Source: Thinopyrum elongatum
Taxonomy: Eukaryota; Streptophyta; Magnoliopsida; Poales; Poaceae
Direction: 5' to 3'
Assembly (NCBI GenBank): GCA_011799875.1
Contig: JAAAXO010000361.1
Location: 62,001 to 126,000 of the forward strand
Length of the DNA: 64,000 nt
Below the pieces are notes generated by a model. That model worked only from the letters and a program-made list of their open reading frames with translations. It was not told the DNA's origin and did not search any database. The position numbers were made by a program, and so were the translations under genes. Below, one piece after another: positions 23,553 to 34,890 of the stretch (the first letter of the stretch is position 1; each line of letters opens with the position of its first letter).

Positions 23553-25580
23553 ATGGCAGGTTCCGGAGTTGTTAGTTCTTGGGCTTCATCGATCGTGGGA
23601 GATTTGCCACCACCTAAGAAAATACAACAACCGTCACAAGAGGAGCAACAACATGAGAATGCACATAATCAGGTTAATGTTTCCATGCCACCATTTACTG
23701 GTCGTTTTAGACCTGATTTATATATTGAATGGGAGTACAAAATTAATGCTATATTTGCTTCCCATAATTTTGATGAGCGTGGAAAATTTCAAGCTGCGAT
23801 TAGTACTTTCAGTAGCTTTGCTTTAGTTTGGTGGAGTGAATATTGTCGGTTAAACCCTGATCTTATACCTACTACTTGGGATGATTTAAAACTTCTCATG
23901 AGAGATAGATTCGTTGATGTTTATTATACTCGTGGCATGATTAAAAAATTACAACATTTAAAACAAGGCACTGACACGGTAACAAAATACTATGATGATT
24001 TACAAACTACATTATTGCACTCATTTTTAGAAGAAAGTGAAGAAGATTTTATGGATAGATTTTGGGGAGGATTAAACCGTGATATTCAAGAGATTCTAAT
24101 TTATGAAGAGTGTTATCCTATGGACCATTTGTTTCGTCTTGCTTGCAAAGCTGAACAGGAAATAAAACGACGTGTTGGCCACAAGGAGAACAAGCGCACG
24201 GTGCATATTCCAAGAGTTGATACGGTTGTTCCTTCAACTACTAGTTGTACTTTGACAACCACATCCATTGTTGTGAGGACTACATCACCTCCACCATGTG
24301 ACACATCACCCCCGAGAGTGGCTACATCAGCTGAGTTGATTATAAGAGGTAATGACAAAGGTACTGATCTTCCACCTCTACATGAGAATGAGGAATGCCT
24401 TGTCAATTTAAATGCACCATCTGATCAGCTACCCACTACTTTGATCACACCACCTATTTTAGAGGACTATGTTGATAATTTGACTTTGCCATGTGACCAA
24501 ACAACTAAAAGATCAACAATTTCGAGTGGACCCATTGAATTAACTATTAATATGAAAGAACCATGTGAATCAGGGAATAAATCAGATTTGGATCAAATAC
24601 GTTTGAAAATAATTGTGCCAATGTTTAATCATTTTGATATGACCTCTAATCTTGGTGATGATTCTGTGTCAAATGACTTATTTCATGTTTGCTTATTTAA
24701 GCATGTTGTAGCATGTAAATTTGATTCAAGTAAGGTTTATTCACCAATGTTGGGATGGTTTAATGATGAACATTGTCAATCCTTTGATATGAATAAGAGC
24801 TTCACTTATATGTGCAAATTGAGTTACAATATTTTCATGTCTTCTAATACTTGTGATAATATTTTGGCTTTAGATTTTATGAACTATGAAGGTTACTCAT
24901 GTATACATGTGTCATATATGCAAAAACTAAGGGAAGTAAAACTGGATGACATATACATATACAACATGTACGCCTTGTCTCTTTTGTTAGCCACATTTCA
25001 GCTTAAGCAACGCCGAGGACGGCTTTGTTTTCAAGAAGGGAAGGATGATGAGGACATGACTACCTTGGATACGACCAAAAATATTGCATACATGTATATT
25101 TGTGAGGTGATTTCTAATGCAAACTATGCAATAATTTATTTATGTCATCCAAGACAAAAATACTTCACAAACTTTTGTGCCATGTCTAATTGCAGGTGTA
25201 TGGGAGATTTGTACAATCCACATATGAACATAAGGGAAAAAGAGAAGTTTATGTGCTGTTCAAAAAGTCATCTCACGTCACTTTTGGGCCAAGAGAAGAT
25301 AGAGTCCAAGTCTCTCACGTTCTGGATTGAGATTCGGACTGCACAGACATACCTGACTCAAAACGCCAAGAACTATTTCATACGGACTCCGAATTGGGTG
25401 ATTCTTTTTTTGTTGGAAAGTAGATTTCGTGCTCTTTCTAACCCAATTGGTTTCACCTTCAAATTCATCCGGAGCGTTGAGTTGTCGTCGAAACAATCTG
25501 ACGCTGTAGCAGAATCCGAGTCAAACTACAAGTCCAAAGGTGTTGCATCACCTCCACTTGGGCCCATTGGCCTTGTATGA
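23553..25580 (+). CDS. Quinta-type Gag with LTR-encoded extension (Qui-b)
   Basis: 675 residues without interruption from MAGSGVVSSW. Residues about 50-200 form a retrotransposon gag core clearly homologous to that of Cereba: VWWSEYCRL, RFWGGLNRDIQEIL and FRLACKAEQEIKRR line up with [23 protein letters not shown] and [14 protein letters not shown]. There is no CCHC knuckle, protease, RT or integrase. Instead a long Ser/Thr/Pro and then acidic spacer follows, and the frame crosses the PPT (FQEGKDDED) into the LTR at 25046. The last part depends on whether the 89-bp segment at 25107-25195 is removed; read without it, the frame shifts to a short ending as in the copy at 47422. The element must use pol proteins from another element, most likely Cereba. 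The start ATG was chosen because it matches the Cereba gag start context. Confidence 0.85.
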   Translation: MAGSGVVSSWASSIVGDLPPPKKIQQPSQEEQQHENAHNQVNVSMPPFTGRFRPDLYIEWEYKINAIFASHNFDERGKFQAAISTFSSFALVWWSEYCRLNPDLIPTTWDDLKLLMRDRFVDVYYTRGMIKKLQHLKQGTDTVTKYYDDLQTTLLHSFLEESEEDFMDRFWGGLNRDIQEILIYEECYPMDHLFRLACKAEQEIKRRVGHKENKRTVHIPRVDTVVPSTTSCTLTTTSIVVRTTSPPPCDTSPPRVATSAELIIRGNDKGTDLPPLHENEECLVNLNAPSDQLPTTLITPPILEDYVDNLTLPCDQTTKRSTISSGPIELTINMKEPCESGNKSDLDQIRLKIIVPMFNHFDMTSNLGDDSVSNDLFHVCLFKHVVACKFDSSKVYSPMLGWFNDEHCQSFDMNKSFTYMCKLSYNIFMSSNTCDNILALDFMNYEGYSCIHVSYMQKLREVKLDDIYIYNMYALSLLLATFQLKQRRGRLCFQEGKDDEDMTTLDTTKNIAYMYICEVISNANYAIIYLCHPRQKYFTNFCAMSNCRCMGDLYNPHMNIREKEKFMCCSKSHLTSLLGQEKIESKSLTFWIEIRTAQTYLTQNAKNYFIRTPNWVILFLLESRFRALSNPIGFTFKFIRSVELSSKQSDAVAESESNYKSKGVASPPLGPIGLV

Positions 25581-26037
25581 CCTAGGGTTAGTTTTAGGCT
25601 GCCTTGGGACGTCCTCCCACCTCCTTGGCCGCCACCCCTTGCTCCTATATAAGTAGATCCATCTAGTAGCTTTTTGCTTGGGTTTTGTTTAGATTAAAAG
25701 TTCGCCATAGCTGCAACTTCGCGTACTTCGTTTGTGTTCAACGACCAGACCAAGACGTCACAGAACCCCACCTTGATCAATAAAGCTTTCATCTTATATT
25801 CGCAATATCCAGATTGCAAATCTTAGTTTCTTGCTTGTTCTTCGTTTGCTTGCAGGAGATAGACCCTCGTGGTCAGGTTGATTGTGCTCCGGCGTGGTCA
25901 ATAACCTCTCGGAGTTGGTTTAGCGATTGCTAAGGCGCGACGTCCTCGCACGTTCGTAGTCGGATCGTCAAAGTCTACTCCACCAAAAATGATAGCTATC
26001 ATCTCATCGAAAGATCGGGACACCCTCGCCTCTATCA
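25046..26037 (+). repeat. Chimeric LTR: Quinta U3, Cereba R-U5 (shared by Qui-b and Cer-g)
   Basis: 992 bp. Type B sequence from TGATGAGGACATGACTACC to GCTTGGG at 25678, then type A R-U5 (TTTTGTTTAGATTAAAAG, AATAAA) to CCTCTATCA. The TATA box starts at 25646, 32 nt before the switch. It contains the 89-bp segment. A PPT with one G-to-A change lies to the left and a Cereba primer site to the right. The same switch occurs in both LTRs of the element at 46637-51276. Confidence 0.88.
25107..25195 (+). other. 89-bp intron-like segment in chimeric LTR
   Basis: Same GT...AG borders and length as at 1663-1751. The otherwise similar chimeric LTRs at 46637 and 50374 are 903 bp, exactly 89 bp shorter. 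Confidence 0.6.
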
Positions 26038-26999
26038 AGTGGTATCAGATTCCCAGGTTGCTCGGTGAGATTTACAGTTTTTCGTAGTTTAGATCGAGTC
26101 TGTTCTTCATACCTACAGTCCAGGAAAAAGCCAAAAAAAAATTTAGGGTTAGTTCGTCATATCCGAACCAATCTGAGCCTTTGCATAATCTTTTTAGGGT
26201 TTTTGCTTTGTTGAATTTGCGGTTGCATCGTCGTGTCAAGTTGCTGGTCTTAGCGTCTAGTTCTTTAGAGTTTCGAGTTCTGTTCACAAGTTGTCACGCC
26301 GCCGCCGCACCATCATCATCGCCCCTACCATATACCACCACAGCTTATCTGCTATTTCTCTGAGTCCATATACCATCACCAGTCCGAGTTCCACCATATT
26401 CATCTCTGCCACCAGTCCTAGTCCGAGTCCAGTATTTATTCCTTTATTTTAGAGTTCCAGATCACGCGATACTACGAGTCGTGAACAAGTCGGATTCCCC
26501 AATTTTCGTGCTACCCGCAGAAGAAAAATAGTTCCAGTTTTAAAAAAAAAGAGGAAAAAAGAGGAAAAAAAAGTGCAAAAAAAAAATTAATATTCAGAGT
26601 GTGCTCCTCCCTTGTTTACGTGCAGCGCCGTGATTTTTGTTAGTGTTCTAGGCTCGCGTCTCTAGCACGGTCTAGCCTAGGACCATTACAGTACCGTCGT
26701 TGAGAGTTTATTCAACATTGCATCTCTGAATTGATTATTGCTGACCCTTTTTGCTACGATATCATAAGCCTTCCCAGCTCCACATACATCTACATCGTGC
26801 GTTTGACACCACCTGGCAATCGCTCTGTCCAAGCTCTGAGAGTTTTGACTACAAAGGTTGCCGATCACCACCTGCTGCTGGGTAAGAACTGGTAAGAATT
26901 TGAGATTTGCTTGACGGATTTGTGACACCACACCACACCACCACCACTTTCTAGTAGTCTGTAGGATCATATTCTTGTGTGTTTCTATTGCTGCTAACC
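26038..26999 (+). other. 5' leader and primer site of Cer-g
   Basis: No gene. Primer site TGGTATCAGA at 26040-26049. Homologous to the leaders at 12061 and 16438 but with the 24-bp repeat block collapsed (TATACCATCACCAGTCCGAG near 26380) and with A-rich runs around 26540-26590. Confidence 0.82.
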
Positions 27000-29900
27000 A
27001 TGGCAGGATCACAAGCCGACGAGATTGACTGGGAGAACATGACGAACAAGGAGTTGCATGATAAATTTCAGCAAATGATGAGTGGCCAGGTGGGAGATGT
27101 GCTAAACAGATTTGAAGAGGCCATGGAGAAGATAGATGGCATGGAGAAGTCGTTCAAGACAAAGCTGGATAACAAGTTTAGTGAATTGCTCACGCGTCTT
27201 CCCCAACCACCACCGGCTGCACCTGTCGCACCTCTGCAACGACAACAACAACGCCCCCTTCCAAATCAGTTCGGACGAGCGAAGCGTGTTCCTCTTGAGG
27301 ATGGCCAAACTTCTGGTGCTGCTGTACCTACTGTTGATGCTTCTTTGGCTTCTGCTCCTGCTGCTGCTGGTGCCGAGGAGGAGGATGATTACGCGGGCGA
27401 TTATGAGGATGAGGTTGATCAAAATCATAACTACGTGCAACCACCAGCACCAGGTCGTCCACATGCAAATAATCGCAATGGTAGGTCTGCACCACCACTT
27501 CAGGTACGAGATCATGACCATCTTCCTAAATTAAAATTGAATATTCCACCATTCGAGGGTAGATATGTTCCTGATATATATCTTACTTGGGAGTTAGAAA
27601 CTGAACAACGTTTTACATGTTTACAATATCCCGAGGAACGACGTGTTGCTGTTGCTGTTTGTGCTTTCACTAGTTTTGCATGTGTATGGTGGTCTGAACA
27701 TTGTAGATTATATCCTATTCCAGCTACGTGGGCTGCTTTGAAAACTGCTATGCGTACTCGTTGGGTTCCACCATATTATCAACGTGAATTACTTCAAAAA
27801 TTGCAGCGCTTAAGACAAGGAAAAAATTATGTAGAAGAATATTATCAGGAATTACAAACTGGCATGATTAGATGTGGTATTGTTGAGGAGAATGAAGCTA
27901 TGCTTGCACGTTTCATGGGTGGATTAAATAGAGAGATTCAGACCATTCTAGAGTATAAGGAGTATAATAATATCACTCGTTTATTCCATCTTGCTTGTAA
28001 AGCTGAACGTGAAGTGCAAGATCGACAAGCATTGGCGCGAACTAATTTTTCTGCAGGTCGATCTTCATCATGGACACCGCGTGCCTCCTCTACTCCCACA
28101 CGTCCAACTGCGGCACCACTGACTTCAGCCGCCAATTCCAACCGAGATATAAGAAAACAGGCACCACCACCACCATCTGCCAAGAGTACACCTTCTGGGC
28201 CTGCCCAGAGCTCTTCTTCATCTATGGCATCAACAGGGCACACACATGATATTATTTGTCGTCGTTGTAAGGGAAGAGGTCATTATGCGAGAGAATGCCA
28301 ATCTCCGCGTGTTATGATTGCTACTGAGGATGGTGGGTATGAGTCCGCTAGTGACTATGATGAGGAGACTTTGGCTCTTATTACAAGTGAAGAACACGGT
28401 GGAGATGATTCTAATCATGAGACGCAATACATGGCTCCTGAAGACGCTGACAGGTATGAATGTTTAGTTGCTCAACGTGTTTTGAGTGTGCAGGTCACAC
28501 AAGCTGAGCAAAATCAGAGGCATAATTTGTTCCATACAAAGGGAGTTGTGAAGGAACGTTCTGTTCGCGTCATCATAGATGGAGGGAGCTGCAACAACTT
28601 GGCTAGCATGGAGATGGTGGAGAAGCTATCTCTCACCACAAGACCACATCCACATCCTTACTATATCCAATGGTTCAACAACAGTGGCAAGGTTAAGGTA
28701 ACACGTACTGTTCGTGTGCATTTTAGTATCTCTACATATGCTGATTATGTTGATTGTGATGTGGTACCCATGCAAGCATGTTCATTATTACTTGGTAGAC
28801 CATGGCAATTTGATAAAAATTTTGTACACCATGGTAGAAACAATCAGTATACTCTTGTTCATAAGGATAAACATATTACTTTGCTTCCTATGACTCCTGA
28901 TTCTATTTTGAAAGATGATATTAATAGAGCTAGTAAAGCAAAACAGGAGAAAAATAAGAGTGAAAATCAGATTGTGGCAAAAGAATTTGAGCAACAAATG
29001 AAGCCTAATAATAAACCATCTAGTGTTGCTTCTGAAATTAAATTGAAAAGTGCATGCTTACTTGCCACCAAATCTGATATTGATGAGCTAGATTTCAGCA
29101 ATTCTGTTTGCTATGCTTTTGTGTGCAAAGAGGCGTTATTTTCATTCGAGGACGTGCCTTCCTCATTGCCTCCTGCGGTCACTAACATTTTGCAGGAGTT
29201 CGCTGACGTCTTTCCACAAGACGTGCCACCGGGATTACCACCTATTCGCGGGATTGAGCATCAGATTGACTTAATTCCCGGTGCTTTGTTGCCAAACCGT
29301 GCGCCATACCGTACCAATCCAGAGGAGACGAAGGAGATTATGCGTCAAGTACAGGAGCTGCTCGACAAAGGTTATATACGCGAATCTCTTAGTCCTTGTG
29401 CTGTTCCTATTATACTAGTGCCAAAAAAGGATGGTACGTCGCGTATGTGTGTTGATTGTAGAGGCATTAATAATATTACTATTCGTTATCGTCATCCTAT
29501 TCCTAGGCTAAATGATATTCTTGATGAATTGAGTGGCTCTACAATATTCTCCAAAGTTGATTTGCGTAGTGGATACCATCAAATTCGTATGAAATTGGGA
29601 GATGAATGGAAAACAGCATTTAAAACTAAGTTCGGTTTATATGAGTGGTTAGTCATGCCTTTTGGGTTAACTAATGCACCTAGTACTTTCATGAGATTAA
29701 TGAACGAAGTTTTACGTGCTTTCATTGGACGATTTGTGGTAGTTTACTTTGATGATATATTGATTTATAGCAGATCTTTGGAGGAACATTTGGAACATTT
29801 ACGTGTTGTTTTTATTGCTCTACGTGATGCACGTTTGTTTGGTAACCTTGGGAAGTGCACCTTTTGCACCGACTGAGTATCTTTTCTTGGCTATGTTGTT

Positions 29901-32043
29901 ACTCCACAGGGAATTGAAGTTGATAAAGCCAAGATTGAAGCTATTGAGAGTTGGCCGCAGCCCAAAACGGTCACACAAGTGAGGAGTTTCCTTGGCCTCG
30001 CTGGTTTGGGGTACCGCACAGGAAGAAGCCTTCACGGTGTTGAAAGATAAGTTGACACATGCTCCTTTACTCCAACTTCCTGATTTTAATAAGACTTTTG
30101 AGCTTGAATGTGATGCTAGTGGAATTGGATTAGGAGGTGTTTTATTACAAGAGGGCAAACCTGTTGCTTACTTTTCTGAAAAATTGAGTGGGCCTAATCT
30201 GAACTATTCTACTTATGATAAAGAATTATATGCTCTTGTTCGGACCTTAGAAACATGGCAACATTATTTATGGCCCAAAGAATTTGTTATACATTCTGAT
30301 CATGAATCTTTGAAACACATTAAAAGTCAAGCAAAACTGAACCGTAGACATGCTAAATGGGTTGAATTTATTGAGACTTTCCCTTATGTCATTAAACACA
30401 AGAAGGCTAAAGAAAATGTTATTGCTGATGCATTGTCTCGTCGTTATACTATGCTTTCACAACTTGACTTTAAAATATTTGGTTTGGAGACCATCAAAGA
30501 TCAATATGTGCATGATGCTGAATTTAAAGATGTATTGCAGAATTGTAAGGAAGGGAGAACATGGAACAAGTTCGTCGTTAACGATGGATTTGTGTTTCGT
30601 GCTAACAAGCTATGCATTCCAGCTAGCTCCGTTCGTCTTTTGTTGTTGCAGGAGGCGCATGGAGGAGGATTAATGGGACACTTTGGCGTGAAGAAGACGG
30701 AGGATATACTTGCTACACATTTCTTTTGGCCAAAGATGGGACGGGATGTTGAGCGTTTTGTTGCTCGCTGCACTACATGTCAAAAAGCTAAGTCACGACT
30801 CAATCCTCATGGTTTATATATGCCTTTGCCTGTACCTAGTGTTCCTTGGGAGGATATATCTATGGACTTTGTTTTAGGTTTACCTCGAACAAAGAAGGGG
30901 AGGGATAGCATATTTGTTGTCGTGGATAGGTTCTCGAAAATGGCACACTTTATACCATGTCATAAAAGCGATGATGCTGTTAATGTTGCTGATTTGTTCT
31001 TTCGTGAAATTATACGCTTGCATGGTGTGCCAAATACTATTGTTTCAGATCGTGATACTAAATTTCTTAGCCACTTTTGGAGATGTTTATGGGCTAAGTT
31101 GGGGACTAAACTGCTTTTTAGTACTACATGTCACCCCCAAACTGATGGACAAACTGAAGTAGTCAATAGAACATTGTCTACTATGCTTAGGGCTGTTCTG
31201 AAGAATAACAAGAAAATGTGGGAAGAATGCTTGCCTCATATTGAATTTGCTTATAATCGTTCATTGCATTCTACTACTAAGATGTGTCCTTTTGAAATTG
31301 TGTATGGTTTCCTTCCTCGTGCACCAATTGATTTGTTGCCTCTTCCATCTTCGGAGAAGGTTAATTTTGATGCTAAACAACGTGCTGAATTGATCTTAAA
31401 AATGCATGAGTTAACTAAGGAGAACATTGAGCGTATGAATGCTAAATATAAACTTGCTGGAGATAAGGGTAGAAAACATGTTGTGTTTGCACCTGGAGAT
31501 CTTGTTTGGTTACATTTGCGTAAGGATAGATTTCCTGATTTGCACAAATCAAAGCTAATGCCACGTGCTGATGGTCCTTTTAAGGTGTTAGAGAAAATAA
31601 ATGATAATGCATATAAACTTGAGCTGCCTGCAGATTTTGGGGTTAGTCCCACTTTTAACATTGCAGATCTGAAGCCTTATTTGGGTGAGGAAGATGAGCT
31701 TTCGTCGAGGACGACTTCATTTCAAGAAGGGGAGGATGATGAGGACATCAATACCATTGTTACACCCACAGCCCCTGCTTCTATACATACTGGACCAATT
31801 ACTAGAGCTCGCGCACGCCAATTAAAATATCAGGTACTTTCGTTTCTTGGTAATGATTCTAAAGTTCATGAGAATATGATGCTGCCTAAATTGGATACAT
31901 TTGTTTTGCTTACAAATGAAGGGCCTAGCTTGGACAAGAAAGAGGAACCTTGGAGCAAGTTCAAGCATGGAGATGATGGCATGCACAAGGGGACCAAGAA
32001 CGGAGTTACAAGTGATGATTTCAGGACTTTGAAGCCACCATAA
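27000..32043 (+). pseudogene. Cereba-type gag-pol (Cer-g), nearly complete but broken
   Basis: Gag, knuckle, protease (DGGSCNN), RT ([27 protein letters not shown]), RNase H, integrase ([28 protein letters not shown]) and the CR tail are all present. Two lesions break the frame. A CGA to TGA stop at about 29874-29876 follows the RT core. Further on, near 30005, 80 bp found in other copies are missing between LAG and WGTAQEE, which shifts the frame and removes the end of the RT connection. After this the frame is open to the stop at 32041-32043 inside the LTR. Confidence 0.9.
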
Positions 32044-32650
32044 TGAGTGCAGGAAGCCTTGGACGAAATATACAAGATGTCACTTCATAAATTTCGTCCA
32101 GAGGCTATTATAGGTGCTGCGTCACCTTATTATTGGGCCAGGCCCATGTAATTTCGAAATACTTGAGTATAGGCTGTTTTTAGAGTCCGTATGTGTGGGG
32201 AAACAAGAGATAGGGTTGGTTTCGGACCCCTCCTTCAAGGGCCACGAAATCCCCTCCTCTTCCTCCATATATACAGCCCTTAGGGCACTGTTTAGACTTT
32301 GGGATTTGTTTAGTTAAAAGTTAGCCATTGCAACTTCGTGTACTTCGTTTGTGTCCAACGACCAGACCAAGACCGCTTTCGGATCCCCACCTTTATCAAT
32401 ACTTCATCTATATTCGCAATATTCAGATTGCATTATCATATTCTTGCTTGTTCTCCGATTGCGTGCAGGAATAGACCTTCGTGGCCAGGCTGATCGTGCT
32501 TTCAGCATCGTCAGTAACCTCGGGAGATTGGTTTAGTGATTGCTAAGGCGCAACGTCGTGCACGTTTGTAGTCCGATCATCAAAGTCGACTCCATCAAAT
32601 TGATAGCTATCATCTCATCGAAAGATCGGGACACCCCCCCCCCTCTATCA
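31737..32650 (+). repeat. Chimeric LTR: Cereba U3, Quinta R-U5 (shared by Cer-g and Qui-c)
   Basis: 914 bp, the reciprocal of the LTR at 25046. It is type A to CTTTGGG (TTGGG starts at 32299, 31 nt after the TATATA at 32268), then type B (ATTTGTTTAGTTAAAAG). The final part carries a run of ten C in place of the usual CCCTCGCC before TCTATCA. PPT to the left, primer-site remnant TGGTATCA to the right. Confidence 0.87.
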
Positions 32651-33968
32651 AGTGGTATCAAATTGATATTTGCTTTACTGTGAGCGCTTTACCACCACAT
32701 CCTAGTAGTTCATAGGAACGTTATTCTCGATTTTTTTGTTTCTACTAATCATGGCAGGTTCCGGAGTTGTTAGTTCTTGGGCTTCATCGATCGTGGGAGA
32801 TTTGCCATCACCTAAGAAAATACAACAACCGTCACAAGAGGAGCAACAACATCAGAATGCACATAATCAGGTTAATGTTTCCATGCCACCATTTACTGGT
32901 CGTTTTAGGCCTGATTTATATATTGAATGGGAGTACGAAATTAATGCTATATTTGCTTCCCATAATTTTGATGAGCGTGGAAAATTTCAAGCCGCGGTTA
33001 GTACTTTCAGTAGCTTTGCTTTAGTTTGGTGGAGTGAATACTGTCGGTTAAACCCTGATTATATACCTACTACTTGGGATGGTTTAAAACATGTCATGAG
33101 AGATAGATTCGTAGATGTTCATTATACTCGTGGCATGATTAAAAAACTACAACATTTAAAACAAGGTAGTGACACCGTAACAAAATATTATGATGATTTA
33201 CGAACTACCTTGTTGCACTCATTTTTAGAAGAAAGTGAAGAAGATTTTATGTATAGATTTTGGGGAGGATTAAACCGTGATATTCAAGAGATACTAATTC
33301 ATGAAGAGTGTTATCCTATGGACCATTTGTTTCGTCTTGCTTGCAAAGCTGAACAGAGAATAAAACGACGTGTTGCCCACAAGGAGAACAAGCGTACGGT
33401 GCACATTCCAAGTGTTGATACAGATGTTTCTTCAACTACTAGGCGTACTATAACAACCACATCCATTGTTGTGAGGACTACATCACCTCCACCATGTGAC
33501 ACATCACCCCCGAGAGTGGCTACATCAGCTGAGTTGATCATAAGAGGTAATGACAAAGGTACTGATCTTCCACCTCTACATGAGAATGAGGAATGCCTTG
33601 TCAATTTAAATGCACCATTTGATCAGCTACCCACTACTTTGATCACACCACCTATTTTAGAGGACTATGTTGATAATTTGACTTTGCCATGTGACCAAAC
33701 AACTAAAAGATCAACAATTTCGAGTGGACCCATTGAATTAACTATTAATATGAAAGAACCATGTGAATCAGGGAATAAATCAGATTTGGATCAAATACGT
33801 TTGAAAATAATTGTGCCAATGTTTAATCATTTTGATATGACCTCTAATCTTGGTGATGATTCTGTGTCAAATGACTTATTGCATGTTTGCTTATTTAAGC
33901 ATGTTGTAGCATGTAAATTTGATGCAAGTAAGGTTTATTCACCAATGTTGGGATGGTTTAATGATGAA
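32651..33968 (+). pseudogene. Quinta-type gag, truncated, with deleted leader (Qui-c)
   Basis: After the primer-site remnant TGGTATCA, the sequence jumps to the last 90 bp of the Quinta leader, so about 1.3 kb of leader seen in Qui-b is absent. Gag starts at ATG 32751 and is open for about 406 codons: gag core, Ser/Thr-rich spacer and acidic region to GWFNDE. There the exact start of a type A LTR follows. No PPT separates them, so this is a junction of two elements rather than a native 3' end. Confidence 0.87.
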
Positions 33969-34499
33969 TGATGAGGACATCAATACCATTGTTACACCCA
34001 CAGCCCCTGCTTCTATACATACTGGACCAATTACTAGAGCTCGCGCACGCCAATTAAATTATCAGGTACTTTCGTTTCTTGGTAATGATTCTAAAGTTCA
34101 TGAGAATATGATGCTGCCTAAATTGGATACATTTGTTTTGCTTACAAATGAAGGCCCTAGCTTGGACAAGAAAGAGGAACCTTGGAGCAAGTTCAAGCAT
34201 GGAGATGATGGCATGCACAAGGGGAACAAGAACGGAGTTACAAGTGATGATTTCAGGACTTTGAAGCCACCATAATGAGTGCAGGAAGCCTTGGACGAAA
34301 TATACAAGATGTCACTTCATAAATTTCGTCCAGAGGCTATTATAGGTGCTGCGTCACCTTATTATTGGGCCAGGCCCATGTAATTTCGAAATACTTGAGT
34401 ATAGGCTGTTTTTAGAGTCCGTATGTGTGGGGAAACAAGAGATAGGGTTGGTTTCGGACCCCTCCTTCAAGGGCCATGAAATCCCCTCCTCTTCCTCCA

Positions 34500-34505
34500 T
34501 ATATA
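34500..34505 (+). promoter_or_regulatory. TATA box of Cereba LTR (representative)
   Basis: TATATA within CCATATATACAG, conserved in all complete type A LTRs. It is 31 nt before TTGGG at 34531, the position where chimeric LTRs switch type. Confidence 0.65.
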
Positions 34506-34631
34506 CAGCCCTTAGGGCACCGTTTAGACTTTGGGTTTTGTTTAGATTAAAAGTTCACCATAGCTGCAACTTCGCGTACTTCGTTTGTGTTCAACGACCA
34601 GACCAAGACGTCACAGAACCCCACCTTGATC

Positions 34632-34637
34632 AATAAA
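34632..34637 (+). terminator. Polyadenylation signal of Cereba LTR (representative)
   Basis: AATAAA in GATCAATAAAGC, about 100 nt after the predicted transcript start, so it would lie in R. Type B LTRs have ATCAATAC at this position. Confidence 0.6.
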
Positions 34638-34890
34638 GCTTTCACCTTATATTCGCAATATCCATATTGCAAATCTTAGTTTCTTGCTTGTTCTTCGTTT
34701 GCTTGCCGGAGATAGACCCTCGTGGTCAGGTTGATTGTGCTCCGGCGTGGTCAATAACCTCTCGGAGTTGGTTTAGCGATTGCTAAGGCGCGACGTCCTC
34801 GCACGTTCGTAGTCGGATCGTCAAAGTCTACTCCACCAAAAACGATAGCTATCATCTCATCGAAAGATCGGGACACCCTCGCCTCTATCA

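Larger units (their letters stand above)
21253..34890 (+). mobile_element. Head-to-tail array of two Quinta and one Cereba element with shared LTRs
   Basis: Order on the plus strand: LTR 21253, Quinta body, LTR 25046, Cereba body, LTR 31737, Quinta body, LTR 33969. The inner LTRs carry a PPT on their left and a primer site on their right, so each serves as the 3' LTR of one element and the 5' LTR of the next. Outer flanks GAAAA and GGGAG do not match. Confidence 0.85.
33969..34890 (+). repeat. Cereba-type LTR at the right end of the array
   Basis: 922 bp, pure type A. The left side abuts Quinta gag; the right side abuts a copia fragment (GGGAG). The outer 3' end is exact (CCTCTATCA). Confidence 0.93.

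Noticed and set aside
32632..32650. Run of ten C at the end of the LTR at 31737 as a functional change
   Set aside because: A homopolymer of this kind may be a mutation or a sequencing error; it occurs once and cannot be judged from sequence alone.
34346..34636. A 96-codon sense frame in the LTR (MLRHLI...), repeated in about ten copies
   Set aside because: It spans the TATA box and predicted transcript start of the LTR, and is repeated only because the LTR is repeated. I see no independent coding evidence.
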